Positions 37,235 through 47,089 are shown, counted from the first letter of the stretch. The stretch: DNA of 64,000 nt from Chitinophaga sp. CF118 (GCF_900112615.1 NZ_FOMK01000001.1:310001-374000); one strand, 5' to 3'. The notes: a model not told the origin generated them from the letters alone. Program-made: numbers and translations.

Positions 37235-37975
37235 CTACAAACCCAATGCACTCTTCAATCTCGGATATCCTGTTTTACTCACAGGAACTTTCGCACCTGA
37301 ACGCAGAATGGCTAAATGGTTCTCTTTTTCATATGGCTCTATGCGGGTTACCTGGTTTACGTTCAATATATAAGAACGATGTACACGGGCAAACTGCAAA
37401 GGGTCCAGCATGTTATCAAAAAACTGCATTGTTTTATTCTTCAGGAAAGCTCCTTCGGAAGTAATGATCTTTACATAATCATCTGCTGCTTCGAGGTAAT
37501 GAATTTCCGGTATAGGTATAATTTTAATCTTCCCGTTAATTTTTACTACAATACGGTTATTCTGCAGGGGAGAGTTAGCAGCTGTTTCCAGTAAAGCCCC
37601 TGTTTCCTGTGGAGTATTCGAAGTACGGCGATCCAGCCATTTCTGCAATGCTTTATCAAACCGTTCTTTGGAAAAAGGTTTCAACAGATAATCTGTTGCA
37701 TTTACTTCAAATGCCCGAATAGCATGCTCTTCAAAAGCAGTCGTAAAAATAACAGCAGGCAGATCTTCTACCAGCTCCAGCATTTCAAAACCATTTATTT
37801 TTGGCATCTGCACATCCAGGAAAATAATATCCGGTTGATGTTGTTGTATAGCTTTTAATCCTTCAAATCCATCATTACATTCCTGTAATATCTGCACCTG
37901 CGTAAATGATTGCAGATACTCTTTTACAACTTCTCTTGCCAACGGTTCATCATCAATTATTACTGCTTTTATCAT
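37235..37975 (-). CDS. LytTR-family response regulator
   Basis: A 246-residue two-component regulator. The receiver domain (1-about 120) has the acidic pocket DDE at 8-10, the phospho-acceptor Asp54 (IFLDVQMP), TTA and the KPF lysine. The LytTR DNA-binding domain (about 140-245) shows YLEAADDYVKI, FARVHRSYILNV and a C-terminal VPVSKTG element. Its start overlaps the end of the histidine kinase gene by 23 bp, so the pair is translationally coupled and cognate. Confidence 0.94.
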   Translation of the reverse strand: MIKAVIIDDEPLAREVVKEYLQSFTQVQILQECNDGFEGLKAIQQHQPDIIFLDVQMPKINGFEMLELVEDLPAVIFTTAFEEHAIRAFEVNATDYLLKPFSKERFDKALQKWLDRRTSNTPQETGALLETAANSPLQNNRIVVKINGKIKIIPIPEIHYLEAADDYVKIITSEGAFLKNKTMQFFDNMLDPLQFARVHRSYILNVNQVTRIEPYEKENHLAILRSGAKVPVSKTGYPRLKSALGL

Positions 37976-39002
37976 ATAGTTGTGGCACTTTAATTAATGT
38001 TGTATAAATATTTTCTTTTGCTGTGGTTTCCAGCAGATCATGACGGGCAAACAATAAATATAACCGCCTGCGAATGGATGCAAGACCAAATCCGGTACCG
38101 GTTTGCGGTTGTTGTAACGTTGCATCATAAGGGTTCTGTACCTGTATGTATAATAACCCTTCCTCCACCCACGACTCTATCGTAATTGTTATCGCTTCTG
38201 TTGTATCGTACAAACCGTATTTGATAGCATTTTCAACAACAGGCTGCAATAACATGGGTGGAATTTTCAGGTCTTTTGTTTCTTCTGTTGCAATAACGTT
38301 TGTGCTTAAACGATGGCCAAACCTTACCTTCTCAATATCCAGATATAATTGCAGGTATTGCAGTTCATCCGGTAATGAAATCCAGTGCTGATCTTCCCTT
38401 TTCAATGTACCTCTCAGGAAATCGCTCAGCTTCAATACCATTTGCCGGGCTTCCTGCGGTCGCAGCATGATCAGTGCATTAATTGAATTAAGACTATTGA
38501 ACAGAAAATGTGGTTGCAGCTGTTGACGCAGTTTATATAATTCTGCTTCGCGGGCCAGTCTTTCAGTTGTGTCTTTCCTTTCCAGTTCATCCCGCTGTTC
38601 CTCCATATCATACCATGACAGGCTTTTGAATGCAAGACCAACGATCACCAGCCAACCGATAATAAAACGTACTGGTAAAGCAAAATGCAGCCAGTCCAGA
38701 TAACCCTGATCGTTTGGAAAAAGATACTGCATGATCAAGGTACTCACGCCCAGCCACATAATTGTTTGTGCAACTGTGTAAGCCAGTACAAAAACCATCT
38801 TACCTTTTGCCGGCCTGTAATAGGACAGGCTAAAGCTAATAGAAAGTGAGGCTAATGCAAGTAATATTACATGCACCGCACTATCTGTCCAGGCGATACT
38901 GTCACTAATTTTAAACCAAAATAACAACAGTGCTGCATGTGCCAGTATAAAAACATAACTGGCAGAGATGAACGTACGGCGAAAGAGCTTATTAGCGAGC
39001 AT
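37953..39002 (-). CDS. LytS/YehU-type sensor histidine kinase
   Basis: A 349-residue inner-membrane kinase. Four hydrophobic segments span about 10-125, followed by a short coiled coil and the His_kinase box QLQPHFLFNSLNSI with likely phospho-acceptor His165. A truncated HATPase domain (PPMLLQPVVENAIKYG and GTGFGLASIRRRL) follows. There is no large sensory domain, so signals probably arise in the membrane or via the upstream LiaF-like protein. ATG at 39002 is used; the frame begins earlier only with TTG. It is third in the LiaF-like/DUF4288/kinase/regulator operon. Confidence 0.92.
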   Translation of the reverse strand: MLANKLFRRTFISASYVFILAHAALLLFWFKISDSIAWTDSAVHVILLALASLSISFSLSYYRPAKGKMVFVLAYTVAQTIMWLGVSTLIMQYLFPNDQGYLDWLHFALPVRFIIGWLVIVGLAFKSLSWYDMEEQRDELERKDTTERLAREAELYKLRQQLQPHFLFNSLNSINALIMLRPQEARQMVLKLSDFLRGTLKREDQHWISLPDELQYLQLYLDIEKVRFGHRLSTNVIATEETKDLKIPPMLLQPVVENAIKYGLYDTTEAITITIESWVEEGLLYIQVQNPYDATLQQPQTGTGFGLASIRRRLYLLFARHDLLETTAKENIYTTLIKVPQLYDKSSNN

Positions 39003-39026
39003 TTTTTGAGACAACAGCTTTCAGTA

Positions 39027-39380
39027 TTAAGAGTGAATATCAATGTACTCCTGCCCTCTCAACATAGCTGCCTTTACCTGCAACCAGGAGATGTAAGCAT
39101 TTGCATCGCTGGGCTCTTCTATACGGGAATACAATTCCATTCCGTCTCCCAGTGTTTCCAGTATATTCACTTCCGGTACATTTATAAAACGCCATTGCAC
39201 CAGTTCCTGCCGTTGATTTTTAAAGGCATATTGCCCTTGTATACCTATCTCACAAGCTCTCTTCCATGCATCCTCTTTATCGGAAGCACTGATCAGGCGT
39301 AATTGTTCATCGAACTGTGGTGTGTGATCTCCATTACCACAAATGATCTGGTAAACTATTTTGGTTACAAACCATTCCAT
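39027..39380 (-). CDS. DUF4288 protein
   Basis: A 117-residue soluble protein matching DUF4288: it begins MEWFVTKIVYQIICG, then QFDEQLRLISASDKEDAWKRACEIG and QWRFINVPEV. These proteins are small and of unknown function. It lies 33 bp after the LiaF-like gene and 24 bp before the kinase, all on the same strand, so a role in the same envelope-sensing operon is likely (inference). Confidence 0.8.
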   Translation of the reverse strand: MEWFVTKIVYQIICGNGDHTPQFDEQLRLISASDKEDAWKRACEIGIQGQYAFKNQRQELVQWRFINVPEVNILETLGDGMELYSRIEEPSDANAYISWLQVKAAMLRGQEYIDIHS

Positions 39381-39413
39381 ACAACAAATTTTAAAAAGGT
39401 TACTGGAAGAGTA

Positions 39414-40157
39414 TTAATTATAACTTTTGATTTCCACTCCGCCGAAGATGCAGGAGCCTTTAATAATAAGGAGTTTATCCAGGTTATCAGTGAGCAGTTC
39501 TATCGGTCTTTTATCTTCAACACCGCCAAAGATGGTATTCATCTCTACTTTCACTTTCCAGTTGGAAGGCACTACTATTTCCACCCCTCCACAAAGACAG
39601 TAGGCTTCTATTTCTACAGTTCCGGTAAAATCAGCCTGGGTAAGATTAATGTCCGATCCTCCAAAAACAGCAGATGCCTTGCCTCCTTTAAAGTTTTTAG
39701 ATACTACTATCCTGTTTACACCACTGAACATGGCATAAATATTAAAATAATCATCAGAAGATCCTGCGTTGTAGGAAAATGCGTTATACTTTTCTGATTT
39801 ACGGTAATCGCTATCAGATGATTTTCGCTCTCCCTGTTTTCTGAATATAATGAAAAGACCAGCTACAATCATGGCAGTAGGCCATATAAAACGGGATACA
39901 TCAAATGGCCATGCGTAAATATCCTTCATCAAAAAAAGGCCACCTATAAATATTAATATAAAACCCGCATTATTCTTAAAATTACTGGTGACCAGTAATA
40001 TCAGACCAATACCTATTGGTATCATTTGCCAGGATACCATCCAGACAGGAATATCCAGGTCCATATTTCTTAACAGAAAGAATGCACCTAACAGCAACAA
40101 GATTAATCCCTTGCCTACCGAGTTTCTTTTATTCTGTAATATGTCTTGCTTACTCAT
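39414..40157 (-). CDS. LiaF-like membrane protein
   Basis: A 247-residue protein with four hydrophobic segments (about 17-32, 40-58, 63-79 and 88-107), then a beta-rich C-terminal domain of the LiaF/cell-wall-active antibiotic response type. That domain has repeated short FGG/CGG turns (SGVNRIV, AVFGGSDINL, CLCGGVEIVVP, NTIFGGVEDK, CIFGGVEIKS). LiaF inhibits the LiaS kinase in Firmicutes, and here a LytS-type kinase/regulator pair follows in the same operon. An accessory or inhibitory role is inferred. Confidence 0.85.
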   Translation of the reverse strand: MSKQDILQNKRNSVGKGLILLLLGAFFLLRNMDLDIPVWMVSWQMIPIGIGLILLVTSNFKNNAGFILIFIGGLFLMKDIYAWPFDVSRFIWPTAMIVAGLFIIFRKQGERKSSDSDYRKSEKYNAFSYNAGSSDDYFNIYAMFSGVNRIVVSKNFKGGKASAVFGGSDINLTQADFTGTVEIEAYCLCGGVEIVVPSNWKVKVEMNTIFGGVEDKRPIELLTDNLDKLLIIKGSCIFGGVEIKSYN

Positions 40158-40177
40158 TGTACGTTTCGTTTACAATA

Positions 40178-40185
40178 CAAAACTA
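40178..40185 (-). promoter_or_regulatory. Candidate promoter -7 element of the LiaF-like operon
   Basis: The minus strand reads TAGTTTTG, an exact TAnnTTTG match, 20 bp before the ATG at 40157. The -33 region is weak. Confidence 0.45.
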
Positions 40186-40270
40186 GCAAGACAACATCGG
40201 TTCGGAAAGCGTATTTAGGCTAAAAAAGGAGGGACTCCGGTAAACGGCAGGAAAAAGCCGGTTAAAATAT

Positions 40271-40966
40271 TTACTGAAGGATGTTATGCAGTATATCTGC
40301 CAGTTTCTTCGACCAAACCGCCATTTCCTTGCCGGAATAATGCAATCCATCACTGGCTACAAGACTGGGATCATTGGCAGCATCAAGGGTACTGGGAGTT
40401 ATATCGAGATAATGGACTTTCATCTTTTTGGCAATCTTCCTGTTGGCCTTATTATATTCTTCTATCCTGGCGGAAATCTCCTGCCTGTCCTGCCCTTCGG
40501 CAAAAGGAACGGCACTCCAGTCGGGAATGGACAACACCACTACCCTGTCTGAATGTCCGCCGGCAAATGCGATGGCCCGTTCCAGCAGCAGGGTAAAAGC
40601 CGGTTTATAAAACTCAACTGCCCGCCCTCTGTATTGGTCGTTCACCCCTATCAGAAGGGTTACCACATCAAAAGTACCTGTCACTCCAGCCTCCTGGATA
40701 CCCGCACTTAACTCATCGGTGGTCCAGCCGGTACGGGCAATAATGATGCAATCTTTTATTGCTATTCCATTGTCTCTCAATAGTTTTACGGTCTGTACCG
40801 GAAAGCGGTCAGATTCGGGTACGCTCTCGCCGATTGTATAACTATCTCCTAATGCCAGGTAAGTAAATCCTGTGTCTGTGCTCAAATTTGTGCCGGGGGT
40901 CATAGGAACCTCATTATTATTTTTATAACCAAAGAATATTGAGCAAATTAATATAAATATGAACAT
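40271..40966 (-). CDS. SGNH/GDSL-family hydrolase
   Basis: A 231-residue esterase-like protein. A hydrophobic N-terminus (1-13) acts as signal or anchor. SGNH blocks in order: GDSY with nucleophile Ser42, a Gly around 80 (ARTGW), GVND with Asn109, and SDGLHY with Asp206 and His209 completing the triad. Lysophospholipase/thioesterase-like or carbohydrate esterase activity is possible. It is monocistronic on the minus strand and divergent from the first icd gene. Confidence 0.87.
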   Translation of the reverse strand: MFIFILICSIFFGYKNNNEVPMTPGTNLSTDTGFTYLALGDSYTIGESVPESDRFPVQTVKLLRDNGIAIKDCIIIARTGWTTDELSAGIQEAGVTGTFDVVTLLIGVNDQYRGRAVEFYKPAFTLLLERAIAFAGGHSDRVVVLSIPDWSAVPFAEGQDRQEISARIEEYNKANRKIAKKMKVHYLDITPSTLDAANDPSLVASDGLHYSGKEMAVWSKKLADILHNILQ

Positions 40967-41016
40967 CGGAAAAGTTTTTGAGGGGCTTCACATAGCGACT
41001 ATGGACTAATAATACG

Positions 41017-41024
41017 TACCTTTG
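41017..41024 (+). promoter_or_regulatory. Candidate promoter -7 element of the first icd gene
   Basis: TACCTTTG is an exact TAnnTTTG match, 44 bp before the ATG at 41069. No clear -33 TTTG lies 19 bp upstream. Confidence 0.5.
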
Positions 41025-41068
41025 CGCTCGATTATAATAATTACGAAATACGTAACGAAACCGTTTTT

Positions 41069-42334
41069 ATGCCAGCAGAAAAAATATCAATGACCAATGG
41101 CCAGTTACAGGTGCCAAACCATCCAATTATTCCTTTTATAGAAGGCGATGGTATCGGACCTGATATCTGGCGGGCCAGTGTGCGTGTATTTGACGCCGCT
41201 GTGGAAAAAGCCTATGGTGGCAAAAGAAAGATAGAATGGAAAGAAGTGCTGGCTGGGGAAAAAGCCTTCCAGCAAACAGGAGAATGGCTGCCTAAAGCAA
41301 CCCTGGACGCTTTTAAAGAATACCTGGTATCCATTAAAGGGCCTCTTTCTACTCCCGTTGGTGGCGGTATCCGCTCCCTGAATGTGGCAATGCGCCAGGA
41401 ACTGGATCTGTATGCCTGTATCCGCCCTGTACGCTGGTTCAATAAGGTGCCTTCCCCGGTGAAACACCCGGAAAAGGTAGACATGGTGATCTTCCGTGAA
41501 AACACAGAAGATATTTATGCAGGTATCGAATACATGTATGGTACTCCGGAAGCAACCAAACTGCTCAATTTCCTGCAGAATGAAATGGGTGTGAACAAGA
41601 TCCGTTTCCCGGAAACCTCCTCACTGGGTATTAAACCAGTATCAAAAGAAGGGTCTGAAAGACTAATCCGTGCTGCTATCAGCTACGCACTGGAACAGAA
41701 ACTGCCTTCCGTTACTCTCGTACATAAGGGCAACATCATGAAGTTTACCGAAGGGGGCTTCAAAACCTGGGGTTATGAACTGGCCCTCCGCGAATTTGGC
41801 GAACAGGTGTACACCTGGGAACAGTGGGAAGCTACCAAAAAAGCGAAAGGTGAAGATGAGGCCAACAAGGAAATGAATGTTGCAATAGCACATAAGAAAC
41901 TCATTATAAAGGATGTTATCGCAGATAACTTCCTCCAGCAGATACTACTGGCTCCACAGGACTACTCCGTGGTTGCTACCCTGAACCTGAATGGAGACTA
42001 TATCTCGGATGCACTGGCTGCTGCTGTAGGCGGTATCGGTATCGCTCCGGGTGCCAATGTGAACTATTCTACCGGTTATGCGGTATTTGAAGCTACACAT
42101 GGTACTGCTCCACGCTTCGCTAATACAGATACCATGAACCCCAGCTCCGTTATCCTCAGTGGTGTAATGATGCTGGAATACATGGGCTGGAAAGAAGCTG
42201 CTGATATCATCGTACACGGCCTTAGTACTGCTATTGCCCGCAAACGCGTTACCATTGACTTCTATAAGCTCATGGATGATGCTACCCTGGTTAAAACCAG
42301 CGAGTTTGCCGATGAAGTGATCAAACATCTTTAA
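41069..42334 (+). CDS. icd: Isocitrate dehydrogenase, subfamily I (E. coli Icd-like)
   Basis: A 421-residue TCA-cycle enzyme converting isocitrate to 2-oxoglutarate. Substrate-site segments [13 protein letters not shown] (Ser103 matches the AceK-regulated Ser113 of E. coli), CIRPVRWF, the [11 protein letters not shown] lysine region and [10 protein letters not shown] are intact. Compared from memory with the E. coli NADP-specificity residues Lys344, Tyr345, Val351, Tyr391 and Arg395, this protein has Arg349, Phe350, Met356, Ile396 and Lys400. NADP preference is therefore probable but not certain. A subfamily II enzyme follows 232 bp downstream, separated by a terminator. Confidence 0.94.
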   Translation: MPAEKISMTNGQLQVPNHPIIPFIEGDGIGPDIWRASVRVFDAAVEKAYGGKRKIEWKEVLAGEKAFQQTGEWLPKATLDAFKEYLVSIKGPLSTPVGGGIRSLNVAMRQELDLYACIRPVRWFNKVPSPVKHPEKVDMVIFRENTEDIYAGIEYMYGTPEATKLLNFLQNEMGVNKIRFPETSSLGIKPVSKEGSERLIRAAISYALEQKLPSVTLVHKGNIMKFTEGGFKTWGYELALREFGEQVYTWEQWEATKKAKGEDEANKEMNVAIAHKKLIIKDVIADNFLQQILLAPQDYSVVATLNLNGDYISDALAAAVGGIGIAPGANVNYSTGYAVFEATHGTAPRFANTDTMNPSSVILSGVMMLEYMGWKEAADIIVHGLSTAIARKRVTIDFYKLMDDATLVKTSEFADEVIKHL

Positions 42335-42407
42335 TGCAAATTATACAGGCCAACTGAAAAGTAAAATGCAGGCCATCGCCTGCCCGGACTTTAAGAAACC
42401 GGCCTCC

Positions 42408-42457
42408 AGTAAATTAAGCGATCCCGGCCCCCAAAGCCTGAGATCGCTTAATTTACT
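42408..42457 (+). terminator. Terminator after the first icd gene
   Basis: A perfect 16-bp stem (42408-42423 with 42442-42457) with an 18-nt loop, in the gap between the two icd genes. The T-tract is poor, so efficiency is uncertain. Confidence 0.75.
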
Positions 42458-42487
42458 TAAATTGATACTTCCTCTTTTCAATTGATA

Positions 42488-42517
42488 TTGTAAATTGTGA
42501 CCCATTTTGTATATTTC
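42488..42517 (+). promoter_or_regulatory. Promoter of the second icd gene
   Basis: TTG (42488-42490), a 19-bp spacer and TATATTTC (42510-42517; 7 of 8 positions of TAnnTTTG) give a good Bacteroidota promoter. A start near 42524 leaves a leader of about 43 nt. It gives the second icd gene independent expression. Confidence 0.6.
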
Positions 42518-42566
42518 GCGTTAACAAGCAAGCATAGTTGTAACTTATTAAAACTCAAACCAGAAA

Positions 42567-43799
42567 ATGGCTGAAAAAATTAAAGTCGCTAAACCCGTTG
42601 TAGAACTGGATGGAGATGAGATGACAAGGATCATCTGGAAATTCATTAAGGATAAACTGATACTTCCCTATCTGGAAGTGGATATCAAATACTATGACCT
42701 GGGCATGGAACACCGTGATGCTACAAATGACCAGGTAACTATCGACGCTGCAAATGCGATCAGAGAAGTAGGCGTTGGTATTAAATGTGCAACCATCACT
42801 CCGGACGAAGACCGCGTAAAGGAATTCAAGCTGAAACAGATGTGGAAATCTCCAAACGGGACTATCCGTAACATCCTTGATGGTACTGTATTCCGGGAGC
42901 CTATCTTAATGGACAACGTGCCTCGCCTGGTACCTAACTGGACTGCTCCTATCTGTATCGGCCGTCACGCTTTTGGCGACCAGTACCGTGCTACCGATTT
43001 CGTAACAAAAGGTAAAGGTAAACTCACCATCAAGTTCGAAAGCGAAAGCGGAGAAGTGATAGAACATGAAGTTTACAACTTCAAAGGTGATGGCGTTGCA
43101 CTGGCAATGTACAACACAGACGAATCTATCATCGGTTTTGCGCGCGCTTGTTTCAACCAGGCACTGCTGAAAAAATGGCCTTTGTACCTGAGCACCAAGA
43201 ACACCATCCTGAAAAAATATGATGGTCGTTTCAAAGATATTTTCGAAGACATCTACCAGAAAGAATTCAAAGCTGAATTCCAGAAAGCAGGCATTACCTA
43301 TGAACATCGCCTGATCGATGACATGGTTGCTTCCGCTCTGAAATGGAATGGTAACTTTGTTTGGGCTTGTAAAAACTACGATGGCGACGTACAGTCTGAT
43401 ACCGTAGCTCAAGGTTTCGGTTCACTGGGTCTTATGACCTCTACCCTGGTTACTCCTGATGGTAAAACTATGGAAGCTGAAGCTGCTCACGGTACTGTAA
43501 CCCGTCACTATCGCGATCACCAGGCTGGTAAACCAACTTCTACCAACCCTATCGCTTCTATCTTTGCATGGACCCGCGGACTGGAATTCCGTGGCCGTCT
43601 GGACAATAATCAGGAACTGATCAATTTCTGTCACGCACTGGAACAAGTGTGCATTGAAGTAGTTGAAAGCGGTAAAATGACCAAAGACCTTGCAGTTTGT
43701 ATCCATGGTAACAAAGTAGAACATGGAAAACATTACCTTTACACTGAAGAGTTCCTGGAGGAACTGGACAATGCTTTAAAGGTAAAATTGAAAAAGTAA
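42567..43799 (+). CDS. icd: NADP-dependent isocitrate dehydrogenase, subfamily II (eukaryotic-type)
   Basis: A 410-residue enzyme with the same reaction as the preceding gene but from the mitochondrial/cytosolic IDH1/IDH2-like subfamily: [71 protein letters not shown], and [14 protein letters not shown] in the cofactor region. The [14 protein letters not shown] signature fits NADP use. It has its own promoter and terminator, so the two dehydrogenases can be expressed separately. Subfamily and length (about 400) agree. Confidence 0.96.
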   Translation: MAEKIKVAKPVVELDGDEMTRIIWKFIKDKLILPYLEVDIKYYDLGMEHRDATNDQVTIDAANAIREVGVGIKCATITPDEDRVKEFKLKQMWKSPNGTIRNILDGTVFREPILMDNVPRLVPNWTAPICIGRHAFGDQYRATDFVTKGKGKLTIKFESESGEVIEHEVYNFKGDGVALAMYNTDESIIGFARACFNQALLKKWPLYLSTKNTILKKYDGRFKDIFEDIYQKEFKAEFQKAGITYEHRLIDDMVASALKWNGNFVWACKNYDGDVQSDTVAQGFGSLGLMTSTLVTPDGKTMEAEAAHGTVTRHYRDHQAGKPTSTNPIASIFAWTRGLEFRGRLDNNQELINFCHALEQVCIEVVESGKMTKDLAVCIHGNKVEHGKHYLYTEEFLEELDNALKVKLKK

Positions 43800-43826
43800 T
43801 ACCACGATTGCAATACTGATATGAAC

Positions 43827-43856
43827 AAAAATGTCCCGGACTTCCGGGACATTTTT
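43827..43856. terminator. Bidirectional terminator between icd and L,D-transpeptidase genes
   Basis: A perfect 13-bp stem, AAAAATGTCCCGG (43827-43839) with its inverse (43844-43856), and a 4-nt loop. A/T runs on both sides suit both convergent genes. Confidence 0.92.
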
Positions 43857-43875
43857 ATTTATTGCTTGCCCCATA

Positions 43876-45540
43876 CTAGAGCCCCATAATTTTTCTTAAC
43901 ACCTTATCCTCTCCGTAAATATCGTCATGGAACACCAACTGCCCATCTTTCCCCTCTGCTGTAAAATAACGCATGTAAATAGGAATAGGATGCTGTACAT
44001 CTATCTGCTTCTTCTCTCCCCTTTTCAACCAGATACGTACACTATCACGCGGATGTCTCGGATCATTCTTTATCAGGTACATCGCCAGGCTGTCCCATTG
44101 CTGTAACCTTACACAACCATGGCTCATAGCCCGGTAGGTATTTCTGAACAATCCACGGTTATTGGTATCATGCAGGTATACACTATACTTATTGAAGAAA
44201 TTAAACTTCATGATTCCCAGGGAATTCTCCATTCCATCCATCTGACGTAATACATATGGAAAATAGTTCTTACTCATCCGGGACCAGTTAATACTATCCG
44301 GATTCACTGCATTTCCATCCCTGTCTATCACCTCCATGTTCTTTTTTGCCAGGTAACTTGAATCTTTCTTGATAGCTGGCAGCATCTCTTTGATGGTGAT
44401 ACTGAAAGGTACCCGCCAGAAAGGATACATCACAAAATTGCTCATCCGGGAGTTCAACAACGGTGTGCGTGTACGGGGAGCTCCTACAATCACACGGGAT
44501 TCCAGCACCACTTTTCCACTATCCCACAATTCCATCCGGTAAGCAGGGATGTTGACAAAGATAAACCGGGTAGGCAGGGTATCCGGCAACTTCCGCCAGC
44601 GGTCCAGGTTTACAGCTGCCTGTATCATCCAGTCGTGAAACGGACGGTTCAATACCTGGACTGTCCTTTTGCCGGCAAGGCCATCCTCATACATATTAAA
44701 TTCCTTTTGGAAGGCAAGGATTCCCTTTTTAAGTAAGGAAGTATCGGTGGAATGTCCTCCCGTAGTATCGAGGTGCCCGGTTTGTACCAGGCGGTTCAGC
44801 AGTAATTGTCTGAAAGCAGTAGTATCTGTATAAGTAATGGGTAGAGTATCCCATTTCAGTCGTCCGTATTTCTTCTCAAACACCAGTATCGCCGCCTTCA
44901 GACTGAGATATCCGGGATGCTGAGGTTCAAGTTGCCGCAGGGTTTTCACGATGCTATTCTCCCTTAGGGATGCCCGGAGCATATCGGTTAGCAAAGTGTC
45001 TGAAAATATGGAATCCTTGCGGAGGGTAATGCTGTCACGCGGAACTATACCATAATGCAGGTCAGACGCCATCTTCATAAAAGCATCTGTCATCATCACA
45101 TCCAGCTGTGCCAGCAAGGCAGCATCTTTTCGTGCTGCTCCCTCTTTTCTGAAACGCTGAAAAGCAGCAATTAATGTAGTTGCGTGATAACGGGCAGGTT
45201 GTAAACCGGCATCTTCTGCATGCAAAACGTAATTAAACAGGGAATCTGCCGCGGGACTAAGTACTCCTTTGGAAGACCAACTGGCTCCATTACTGGTTTG
45301 CTGATAGAAGTATTCCAATGCCGAAGAACGTAATACAGGAACTTCGTCCTCCATTTTACCTTCATTATCAACAATGTAACTTAACCGTTCTTCTATATTT
45401 TCCGGTAATACTTCCTGCAACTGCGCTAAATCCTTAACTATCTCTTTTTCCCGAAGTGTCCGTTTTCTATGACAGGCGAACAATGCAAACACAAATAAAA
45501 CTACAATGTACAGATTGCCCCTTTTATAATTATACTTCAT
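43876..45540 (-). CDS. L,D-transpeptidase (YcbB-like) lipoprotein
   Basis: A 554-residue envelope enzyme that forms 3-3 peptidoglycan cross-links or related bonds. The start at ATG 45540 gives a basic N-terminus, a hydrophobic core and lipobox LFAC (Cys23); the frame extends to 45561 ATG or 45564 TTG. An N-terminal L,D-transpeptidase scaffold domain (about 60-280) is followed by a peptidoglycan-binding-like segment (KKGILAFQKEFNMYEDGLAG). The YkuD catalytic domain carries SHGCVRL with nucleophile Cys476. It converges on icd, and no operon partner is clear. Confidence 0.92.
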   Translation of the reverse strand: MKYNYKRGNLYIVVLFVFALFACHRKRTLREKEIVKDLAQLQEVLPENIEERLSYIVDNEGKMEDEVPVLRSSALEYFYQQTSNGASWSSKGVLSPAADSLFNYVLHAEDAGLQPARYHATTLIAAFQRFRKEGAARKDAALLAQLDVMMTDAFMKMASDLHYGIVPRDSITLRKDSIFSDTLLTDMLRASLRENSIVKTLRQLEPQHPGYLSLKAAILVFEKKYGRLKWDTLPITYTDTTAFRQLLLNRLVQTGHLDTTGGHSTDTSLLKKGILAFQKEFNMYEDGLAGKRTVQVLNRPFHDWMIQAAVNLDRWRKLPDTLPTRFIFVNIPAYRMELWDSGKVVLESRVIVGAPRTRTPLLNSRMSNFVMYPFWRVPFSITIKEMLPAIKKDSSYLAKKNMEVIDRDGNAVNPDSINWSRMSKNYFPYVLRQMDGMENSLGIMKFNFFNKYSVYLHDTNNRGLFRNTYRAMSHGCVRLQQWDSLAMYLIKNDPRHPRDSVRIWLKRGEKKQIDVQHPIPIYMRYFTAEGKDGQLVFHDDIYGEDKVLRKIMGL

Positions 45541-45674
45541 TGGCGATAAAAAACAATTCATCAAAGATAGGCAATTGCTAATATTCTGACCGCCTCTTTT
45601 GTTTTATTTGCAGCAGTTCTTTTTCACAAAAAGCGACTGAATAAACTTTAATACGGTAATGGCTACTCTTTTCA

Positions 45675-46535
45675 TCACTTCTTCTTTACAACATTAAAAA
45701 TATTATGCTCAAATCTTAACACAAAAGTATTAAATACATTCCTGGGCATATCTCCGAATAACTGGGTACGATAAGCCAGATCCAGCCGGGTAGCACTATT
45801 GAAAATGAACTGTATAGCAGGTGCAATGTCAAGATAGTGATTACGGCTCACCGCATCTGTATTAGCTTTACCCAGCAACTCCACATAGAGGTTCAGGTTA
45901 GTCTGCTCAAAACTACGGTAGCTGCGTGGTAGTAATAAATACCCTGCGGACACACTGTAATTTACAGCATTTGCAGACATCTCATACGGCAGATTATCCT
46001 TTGTGTTGTTCATAAACCGGTTATAGCCCAGTGTGGCAGAAACTGCCAGTTTATGAATCAGTTGAGTGGCCACAATACCAGCTGCCACACCTGATGCCCC
46101 TCCTTCAAGATCCAGTTCAGCATTTTTATATGGCTTGGTAGAACCATGTCCCTCCACAACCGGGTAAAAAGGATTGTTGATCACTGCTCCCTTCACATAA
46201 GCTGCCATCCGGAAATGTGAATGCAGCTCATCCTTTGACAAAAACCTGTATTTCGCATAAATGCTCCCTCCTTCCGGCTCAATGGAAGATTGCATCTGGT
46301 TGGATGCCAGTCCGGCTACATGTACCATCAGCTTTTTGGAAATGCCCCACATCAATTCAGGTTCAAACCGCATGCCCGTACGACCGTCATTCTCCATTTT
46401 AAAGAACTTGTTTGTCATCCGGATACCCAGAGAATTTGCCGGCATATTACTGGCCGGTTCTGTAGATACATACAACTCCTGTGCTCCTGCATACTTAAAC
46501 AGTAACAGGAGTATAAATAATATTGCTCTTTTCAT
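45675..46535 (-). CDS. Predicted outer-membrane barrel protein of a copper-linked cluster
   Basis: A 286-residue protein with signal peptide (1-18, ending AGA) and a mature part of alternating hydrophobic/polar strands ending in the aromatic segment FVLRFEHNIFNV, as in outer-membrane barrels. I do not recognise a named family with certainty. It is encoded 5 bp after the HMA-domain protein, itself after a HYC_CC_PP protein, all on the minus strand, so metal handling is the likely context (inference). Confidence 0.65.
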   Translation of the reverse strand: MKRAILFILLLLFKYAGAQELYVSTEPASNMPANSLGIRMTNKFFKMENDGRTGMRFEPELMWGISKKLMVHVAGLASNQMQSSIEPEGGSIYAKYRFLSKDELHSHFRMAAYVKGAVINNPFYPVVEGHGSTKPYKNAELDLEGGASGVAAGIVATQLIHKLAVSATLGYNRFMNNTKDNLPYEMSANAVNYSVSAGYLLLPRSYRSFEQTNLNLYVELLGKANTDAVSRNHYLDIAPAIQFIFNSATRLDLAYRTQLFGDMPRNVFNTFVLRFEHNIFNVVKKK

Positions 46536-46540
46536 ATTAA

Positions 46541-47089
46541 TCAGATAGTAACGTGATAGATCCGCTGAGATGTTGTTTTACCTTCTGTTTTGCAGCAACC
46601 GGCCATTACGCCAGTCTGATAACAGGGCATCGTTGTGAGGGCGCTGAATTTTTTGAATTGTTTGGCAGATACAAAGTCCTTATCTATCACAGTGATATTA
46701 CGGTCGCCTGTTAATACCTGATTTTTTGCATTGATGAAATGAAAAGTGTTGCCTGAATAATTGATATGTGTATCATTCTCAATGGATACCTTATCAAAAT
46801 TGGCGGTTAGTACCAGTTTGGCTACCGAGAAACCTGCTTCATCCACCTTTTGTTTGATCTGGTCAATGTTCACAGGTACATTCGGCTTAAAGAACAGCAG
46901 GAAAGTAGTACTGTTGAGATCTGTATCTATCTTATCTACGAAAGGAAGTGTTTTAAGTGCCTCCAGTGTGGCTTTGGAACACATGGCACAGGTTAATCCT
47001 GCTGCCTGTAAAGATGCTTTGCTGATCTGGGCATTGGCACTGAAATGAAGGCCAATAGCCATCAATATTATAACTGATAATTTTTTCAT
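46541..47089 (-). CDS. Exported heavy-metal-associated (HMA) domain protein
   Basis: A 182-residue protein with signal peptide (1-20, ending ANA). An HMA-type ferredoxin-like domain (about 25-90) carries the metal-binding pair in LTCAMCS, as in copper chaperones. A C-terminal beta-rich part follows with CYQTG and GCCKTEG, a further three Cys that could bind metal. Export is unusual for copper chaperones but known for Bacteroidota cluster proteins. ATG at 47089 directly precedes the signal peptide; the longer frame is not needed. Confidence 0.8.
   Translation of the reverse strand: MKKLSVIILMAIGLHFSANAQISKASLQAAGLTCAMCSKATLEALKTLPFVDKIDTDLNSTTFLLFFKPNVPVNIDQIKQKVDEAGFSVAKLVLTANFDKVSIENDTHINYSGNTFHFINAKNQVLTGDRNITVIDKDFVSAKQFKKFSALTTMPCYQTGVMAGCCKTEGKTTSQRIYHVTI

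Noticed and set aside
43827..43856. Short perfect palindrome as regulatory site
   Set aside because: Its position between two convergent stops and its A/T-run flanks fit a shared terminator.
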